A DNA stretch of 64,000 nt from Sordaria brevicollis (lineage: Eukaryota; Ascomycota; Sordariomycetes; Sordariales; Sordariaceae): assembly GCA_033439795.1 (NCBI GenBank), contig JAUTDP010000004.1, positions 1,240,001-1,304,000 of the forward strand, given 5' to 3'. The translations under genes and the position numbers were made by a program. The notes under the pieces were generated by a model. The model was not told where the DNA came from and searched no databases. It saw only the letters and a program-made list of their open reading frames with translations. Positions 58,734-64,000 of the stretch are shown here, one piece after another. The stretch's first letter is position 1. Every line of letters starts with the position of its first letter.

Positions 58734-59104
58734 GGTGGGTTGTTTTGGTTGGGTCTCCGAGGTTCGAAAAGTTGAGGCTGGGGCGACGGGGTCGGAGTTC
58801 GGATCTGAGTGCGGAAATTGGGTTGTGGACTTCGAGTAGACGAGAGTGTCTCTATTTCCTTGCAATTTGGATAGCGATTAGTCGTCGTGAATGGTCAGGG
58901 AAGGGCTTGCGATGGATTTGACATGACTTACTGGTGATGCCAGAATGTGGCTATCAAGAGGAGAAAGTGAGCTAGTGAGCCTCTTGGAGATTGAGTTTGA
59001 AGTTTTGAAGAAAAGTATCAACCGTAGGGCAATCAATCAATTGTGTCCGTGATATTTGGGGAGAAATAGAAAGACCTGGGATCATTTATACAGAAAGGAG
59101 AATG

Positions 59105-59148
<44 letters not shown>

Positions 59149-59572
59149 TGAGAGTGCATCGATGCATGTAGGTCATTTTTTTTTTTTTTCCGTCCACGTC
59201 TCCCTCACTACATACAAACAACTGCATGCATCTGTTAACTAAAAAGCATGTGTATACCAGCAGTCGGTTAGCAGTCAATGCAGTAAGTATCTCGAAGTAT
59301 TCTCTTCTATTCTGGTAATTCCTCCCCCATTCCCTCAATCCCGTGTCACTGCCGGCCGCTGCTTCATTGACCTCCAGGCCTGCTTTTGGAGCGGCTTTGC
59401 GGCATTTGGTCTCGTTCATGTTGGTATTACTTTCGGGCTTCCTTGTACAGCCGGGCAATTGTTATTCTTGTACCTTCCTCTATTCCTTCTCCCTTCATTT
59501 GCAGCTGATGGCACCTTCGCTCCAAGGCGCGATGTTCATCCTCGCTTCTTTCCTTTGCCAACCTACTATCCG
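58734..59572. other. Spacer within the Cys-rich cluster
   Basis: Contains the promoter of member 2 and the A-run/palindrome/T-run element at 59105-59189. No gene is recognised. Confidence 0.5.
59105..59189. repeat. A42 tract, palindrome and T14 tract
   Basis: Forty-two A (59105-59146), then a 29-base spacer with the perfect palindrome TGCATCGATGCA (59156-59167 approximately), then fourteen T (59176-59189). The runs could pair into a hairpin, or be a retroposed poly(A) relic. The A count may be affected by sequencing error. Confidence 0.85.
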
Positions 59573-59947
59573 TCAACACCGAGAACATCCACCCCCCGTC
59601 CCATTAACAACTTCCATGGTACTTCGCAAAGTCTGGTCTCCCATTGTTCTTTCCTCGGGTGACTTCCCTGAGTCCTCTCGTTCCTCGTGCCTTTCCACCT
59701 TACAAGTAAAGCATCGCTGCGTGTGTGCGTACGTAAACGTGTTGAACGTCTCTCCTGTTGCACACATGCCATACCCGTCAGGCCATGAAGAAGAGTTTGA
59801 TTCTAAGCCCGTCGTCAGTCCCAACATTGACCGGTATCCCGTCGCATAGTATTCGTCTACTTTGTCGCAATACTCCCTGCTCTTGTGTTCGCGCATGAAC
59901 TTGTTGCAGTCAATGCAGTAGATATCGTATATGGTTGTTCGGCACAT
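59573..59947 (-). CDS. Small Cys-rich protein, MC-x8-C-x2-C-x12-C family, member 3
   Basis: 124 residues. It starts MCRTTIYDIYCIDC with Cys27 in REYC. A variable Ser/Gly segment of about 30 residues comes next, then YGMCATGE and RCFTC, and a Glu/Arg-rich tail ending GGGCSRC. The first 30 residues resemble member 4 most (KFMREHKSREYC against RFMGEHSGREHC), suggesting local duplication. The frame is open upstream for 55 codons but the family start is ATG 59947. Confidence 0.78.
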   Translation of the reverse strand: MCRTTIYDIYCIDCNKFMREHKSREYCDKVDEYYATGYRSMLGLTTGLESNSSSWPDGYGMCATGETFNTFTYAHTQRCFTCKVERHEEREDSGKSPEERTMGDQTLRSTMEVVNGTGGGCSRC

Positions 59948-60329
59948 CCTGTTGAACGGGTTGCGTGTGAGGCAGAATGGCTCATGTTCTTGAATCTGAG
60001 GTGCAGGTATCGGCAGCAGTCCCTGATGTGTGCCCGGAAGAATATGGCAGACAGAACAGAGGTGAGCAATCAACCTGTTGAGGTAGAGGGGCGTATTTAT
60101 CTTGCAGTCCACGTTTTGTCATCCAAACCTCTTTTGTTTGCATGGGGTCAGAGCAATGTTGTTCCACGTTCGAGAGCGCTCTCTATCAAGCCATATGACA
60201 AGTTCAAATTGGACGACCGTTCAATATGTTTGGAGTTGAGAGAATGTCACAGGCAGTTGGTTATTTTCCATTCCACGTCCTACCTAGATCTTTCCTATCG
60301 GACCAACTTGATACCCGACTACGCTTGCC

Positions 60330-60587
60330 TTACCAACTCCCATGGTGCCGGAAGAACCTGTGCCGCTTACGATGCCCCCACGACTCTTCTCTCTCATCCC
60401 TCTTCCTCTTGCAATCAAAGCACAGACCCCTGTTCTGGAACTCTCGGATCGTCTCGCCCATTCTGCATCTTCCATACTGATCTCTACCGTAGTAACGAAG
60501 ATGCTGGCAATGCTCTCTGCCGCTGTGCTCGCCCATGAACCTGCCGCAGTCGGTGCAGTAGACTCTGTATACGGTGACTATGCACAT
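60330..60587 (-). CDS. Small Cys-rich protein, MC-x8-C-x2-C-x12-C family, member 4
   Basis: 85 residues. It starts MCIVTVYRVYCTDC with Cys27 in REHC, followed by YGRCRMGE and LCFDC, ending in a basic tail (KRKRDEREE, HRKRHRF). The most compact version, with the clearest seven-Cys layout. 382 bases separate it from member 3; no other gene lies between. Confidence 0.8.
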   Translation of the reverse strand: MCIVTVYRVYCTDCGRFMGEHSGREHCQHLRYYGRDQYGRCRMGETIREFQNRGLCFDCKRKRDEREESWGHRKRHRFFRHHGSW

Positions 60588-61049
60588 CTTGATGGATGAT
60601 GCTTGCTAGGTAGGTTGGAGTTATGGCTGTCGCGTGGTAGAATAGAGTTCGAGAAAGCTTCGTTTGGCTGTCGATGACAGGTACAGAGACCAAAGTGGGA
60701 GATTCTGTCCAAGCTGCTAATGGTCTTATATAGAATCCAGCGCCCTAGAAAGGATCACTGAGCTGGTTCTACAAATGAACGAGATACGTCCCATTTCTAT
60801 TGCACTGACGCGTTGGATGTGGCATTATCCGGCCGGGGAAAGGTCTGATCGGCCGTTATTTGGGTTGTCGGGGCATAGGTAATCATCCGCTATCTCTTGA
60901 TGTGTTCGCGTCAGTAGTCTCGAGTGTTAGGATTGCGGTATCCTAAAGTCGCTATTGCTCAGAGCGTTCAGCTGTTAGTTGTCTTCGTCCATCAGACTGT
61001 CATCGAGCCAACTCATCATCGACTTGGCTCGAACCCTACCGTCAACGCC

Positions 61050-61277
61050 CTATATGTATGACTTCTTTTCACAGTCGGAACAAGTGCTCCAGTCTGTATC
61101 AGTCTTCTTGGTCACACCCTCTGTGCATCCTCCGAACTCCCCTCGCCTCCGACCCTTTTTCCTGGCTTCCTCCTCTGTTTCTAAAACCATCGCCCAGCAC
61201 TTCTCCTCCTTGACCTCGCTCCAGATGACGTTCTTGCATTCCCAGCATTTCTTCTCGGCGAATTTTAGGATACACAT
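61050..61277 (-). CDS. Small Cys-rich protein, MC-x8-C-x2-C-x12-C family, member 5
   Basis: 75 residues, the shortest member. It starts MCILKFAEKKCWEC with Cys27 in EEKC, then a Lys/Arg linker (EEEARKKGRRRGEFGGC) and TCSDC near the C terminus. Sequence is otherwise very diverged from members 1-4. 462 bases separate it from member 4. Confidence 0.75.
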   Translation of the reverse strand: MCILKFAEKKCWECKNVIWSEVKEEKCWAMVLETEEEARKKGRRRGEFGGCTEGVTKKTDTDWSTCSDCEKKSYI

Positions 61278-62219
61278 GGTCGTAATTCCGGAGTCGTTTG
61301 ACAGGTTGTACTTCGATTAGTGTGCGGAAGGCCTTGGAGAGTAGATACTCTTTCGATAGTTGGAGAGCCCATTCTTCCTGATATTTATGCTCCTCGTTGA
61401 TCCTTGAGGCATGGAAATCAGGTTGCACTCGCCGTCTGAACGACTGACGATGCTTCACATTGCGTTTGCAACGTGCACCGAGATAGATGGCCAGCGGCAC
61501 TCAAGGACCATTCACTACTTCCACTGTGATTGAAGAAGTAGGTAAGTAACCGTACGTCGCATCGCGGTTATTTTTTCTTGTGAATGTCTGTTGAGTGAAG
61601 CAGAGGAGATGCCAAGAGTCTATTCATGGTATGTTTTTGCCTTCCATCTGCTCGCTATCGTTTTCGCATGGTGTAGCTCGATGAGGTTCTGAGCTTTGAA
61701 TCTGTGCCTCGGTTTTTGTTGAGCATGTAGCCGCGGATTCGATCTAGAACACGAATTTATTTATGTGCTGTCTTGGATCCGAAGCCACGATGGCGTGTCT
61801 GGACTGGATCGTTCTCGGGATTTTCTGTTTTTGAAGGGAGACCGTAGCGTGGCTAGCGGGATCTGAGACATGTTAGCTTATCGGCCTCCATGATTCGACC
61901 ACACAGCTGTGTCGTCAAAGTCAGGGGTAACATGGAATGCTAGCGGTCCCGAACGCGAAGCATGCCGACGATGGTGAATGGGATAAACCAGCCTCCACCG
62001 ATGGGACGAAATGGCTGGATGATTGGCATATGGGATTGGGCGTTTGTGGTGGCTGACCGCGATGCTACGCTAGTCCGTGTATCGCTTCGGTTAAATACTC
62101 GACGTCTCGCTGAAGTGCTGTGGTGTTTTCCGCGTCGAACCAAATTCTTCTTTGCCTGTATCTTTCTTTTCACGAGCCAGCTCGCCCTCCCTGTCGAGCG
62201 TCCAATCCTTCAAATCAGT
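61278..62219. other. Intergenic and promoter of the GH16 gene
   Basis: No gene recognised. GTTAAATAC at 62088-62096 could be a TATA element about 125 bases before the GH16 start. The GH16 frame stays open back to an ATG at 61962. Confidence 0.5.
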
Positions 62220-63197
62220 ATGGGTGTTTTCTCTGTTGTCCTGACCGCCGGTCTGGCTCTCCTCGGCGGAGCGCAAGCTGCAGCAACACCCGCCCCAGAA
62301 TGGGGTTATGGACCAGCAGGAGCATATAACGTCTACCTTCCCAAGGGCTTTAAGAAGGCGCTCTTTGTCGAGAACTTTTCGCTGTACCGCCCCGGCTCTC
62401 TTCCGACATCCGCGAGGTGGACCTTTGACCTGGGCACATCCTACCCCGGAGGCCCAGGCAACTGGGGTACCGGCGAAGTCCAGACCTACACTGCTTCCAC
62501 CAGCAACATTGTCACCACCACTTCCGGAACCCTCCAAATCACACCAGTTAAGAACCCCGTCACAGGCAAATGGACATCTTCCCGCATTGAGACCGTCGCA
62601 TCTAGAGACATCGTCTGTCCTGCGGGCAAGGCGATCCGTGTCGAGGCCTGGATCAAGCTCGGTGACCTCCCCGTCAGCAAGCAGCTGGGTATTTGGCCGG
62701 CGTTCTGGATGTTGAGCTCTGCCTACCGGGGCAACTACTGGAACTGGCCCATGATTGGCGAAATCGACATCCTTGAGAACGTCAACGGCGCATCGTCGGC
62801 GTGGCAGACGATACACTGCGGGCCTAATGCGCCGGGTGGGCCATGCAACGAGTATACGGGCATCACCAATCAGGTGTCCCTTGACAGGAGCAAGTTCCAT
62901 AAGTATTCGGTGGACATTGATCGAACGAACGCCGGCGGCAGCTGGAGAGGGGAGAAGCTCGTATGGAGGATCGATGGAAACGTTGTGTTCTCTGTGGACG
63001 GAAACCGGGTGGATAACGAGACGGCTTGGACGGCGATTACGCGGACTCCCAAGTTTATGCTTCTCAATGTCGCCGTTGGAGGCTCGTTTCCAGATAACGT
63101 GGCGAATCCGAGCTTGGGAAGGACGCCGACCACCGCGACGGTTGGAGGGAAAGGGTCGGCGATGGAGGTGAGATATGTTGCTGTCTTCAGCACATGA
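62220..63197 (+). CDS. Secreted GH16 beta-1,3(4)-glucanase-like enzyme
   Basis: Predicted endo-acting hydrolase or transglycosylase on beta-1,3/1,4-glucans of cell walls, 325 residues in one exon. Residues 1-21 are a signal peptide (VVLTAGLALLGGAQAA). The beta-jelly-roll contains FENFSLYRPG-like entry strand VENFSLYRPGSL, ARWTFDLGTSYPGG and GEVQTYTAS. The catalytic motif is GEIDILE, with the usual Glu nucleophile and Glu acid/base four residues apart, followed by the substrate-facing WQTIHCGPNAPGG. MLLNVAVGGSFP is near the C terminus. The ATG at 62220 is preferred because it starts the signal peptide; an in-frame ATG at 61962 would bury it. No GPI signal or carbohydrate module is seen. Confidence 0.92.
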   Translation: MGVFSVVLTAGLALLGGAQAAATPAPEWGYGPAGAYNVYLPKGFKKALFVENFSLYRPGSLPTSARWTFDLGTSYPGGPGNWGTGEVQTYTASTSNIVTTTSGTLQITPVKNPVTGKWTSSRIETVASRDIVCPAGKAIRVEAWIKLGDLPVSKQLGIWPAFWMLSSAYRGNYWNWPMIGEIDILENVNGASSAWQTIHCGPNAPGGPCNEYTGITNQVSLDRSKFHKYSVDIDRTNAGGSWRGEKLVWRIDGNVVFSVDGNRVDNETAWTAITRTPKFMLLNVAVGGSFPDNVANPSLGRTPTTATVGGKGSAMEVRYVAVFST

Positions 63198-64000
63198 GTT
63201 ACTGGTAGCATCTGGATGGTGGCATTGAGAGGGCAGGATATTTGATTCTTTCACGTTTGCTGGACTGGGTGGTTCTTGTCGGTGTCGTTGGAGTTGAGTG
63301 TCGGGGCCAAATTCAGGTGCTCATAGAGAGGGGAGTTTGGGGAAGAGAAAGGAACGAGGGGACTTGTTGCATGACGTGCCTAGGTTGTTTAGCCCATACC
63401 TAGGTAATAGGTATGCAGGCACGTACTCGATAATGAGATATGCACTACCTACCTCTATTTACGGATGCAGCCTACCTAGTTATTGAGTTTTGCATTTGCA
63501 TGCAGCAATCACGTTGTTGGGGATTTGAGACGGAAACAGCGCATGCCCTCTCGGGTTTCGTTTTCTGAGTCCAGTATCTCCGTTTTGAAAGAAGAACAAC
63601 AGTCACGTACCTATACCGTCGTGAGCATTTGACACCAAGTTATTGAAAGCGTTGTTGGCCTGTTGGATTAAGCTGTCCTGTGAAAGAACCTCTCTACGAT
63701 ATCATCTCCCATTGGGTACAGGAAAAGAAAAGGCCCCCACAAGCAACAGACAATGAGCACTGCAGACAGAGATGACTGCTAGTTTCTTCCATTCCCCTTT
63801 TCTTCCTCCTCCGATGAATCCATCCTTGCCACCGACACTCGTCCATCCCAATCCATATAACATTCGGTCAGTCCGTAACAAAAGCAAAGAACCTCTCAAC
63901 CAAGCCGTCCGTATCTTCCAAAGCTAATAAAATCGGGCATCTCCAGGCCACCAACCGGTCGTGAAGCGAGTGTCGTTTGTACTCAAGATGTCGAAATGCA
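63198..64000. other. Right flank, no gene recognised
   Basis: Contains clustered CCTACCT/AGGTAGG-type motifs (63380-63480). No coding gene is supported. Confidence 0.5.

Noticed and set aside
57560..61277. CRISPR-like or satellite array in the Cys cluster
   Set aside because: The periodic units are diverged genes, not identical DNA repeats, and the genome is fungal.
62091..63254. 387-codon minus-strand frame
   Set aside because: Antisense shadow of the GH16 gene; Arg/Pro-rich, no domain.
1..64000. A biosynthetic gene cluster
   Set aside because: An oxidoreductase, an MDR reductase and a permease occur, but no core synthase (PKS, NRPS, terpene cyclase) or cluster regulator is present.

Overview
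The window is nuclear DNA of a filamentous ascomycete, most probably Neurospora or a very close relative. The reasons are short GT-AG introns with CTAAC-type branch points, GC-rich third codon positions in the genes, a dispersed single 5S rRNA gene matching the Neurospora alpha type as I recall it, and a 4.4 kb block so rich in TpA, and so poor in CpA, that it has clearly been through repeat-induced point mutation (RIP). The species is inferred, not proven.

Layout. 0-2.5 kb: no recognisable gene, then two head-to-tail 585 bp inverted-repeat elements sharing TA junctions. 2.9-5.0 kb: UDP-glucose 6-dehydrogenase (+). 8.3-10.3 kb: secreted GMC oxidoreductase (+). 10.8-12.1 kb: seven-helix fungal rhodopsin-fold membrane protein (-). 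13.5-14.5 kb: MDR-type quinone oxidoreductase (+). 15.0-17.0 kb: RBR ubiquitin ligase (+). 20.5-22.2 kb: methionine-type amino acid permease (-). 25.9-27.5 kb: secreted protein made of three copies of an unrecognised Cys module (+). 28.3-35.0 kb is a compact housekeeping stretch: Golgi SNARE Bos1 (+), thiamine pyrophosphokinase (-), the mitochondrial import oxidoreductase Mia40 (+) and an OM14-like mitochondrial outer-membrane protein (+). 35.6-39.5 kb: an orphan gene, the 5S rRNA gene, an outlying member of a small Cys protein family (-) and a 22-residue metallothionein (-).

39.8-45.0 kb is a transposon island. It holds a 381 bp Tourist-like element with TAA flanks, then a 4.45 kb element with 67 bp terminal inverted repeats. 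The larger element carries a RIP-destroyed Tc1-type transposase and, on the other strand, a long relic of a lysine-rich protein. Beyond it lie a GH3 beta-glucosidase (-, 46.4-48.7 kb), a pepsin-type aspartic protease with an unusual Cys/Pro-rich insert (-, 50.2-51.8 kb), a Myb/SANT-like DNA-binding protein (+, 54.1-55.5 kb) and a small orphan gene (56.7 kb). At 57.6-61.3 kb there are five small Cys-rich genes, all on the minus strand. A GH16 beta-glucanase-type secreted enzyme closes the window (62.2-63.2 kb).

The candidate undescribed system is the small Cys-rich family. The five clustered genes plus the one at 37.0 kb all begin M-C-x8-C-x2-C-x12-C with identical spacing and end in a further C-x2-C pair, although the rest of each sequence is very different. 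Several secreted enzymes here (GMC oxidoreductase, GH3, GH16, aspartic protease) suit a plant-biomass saprotroph, but the genes do not form one obvious pathway.
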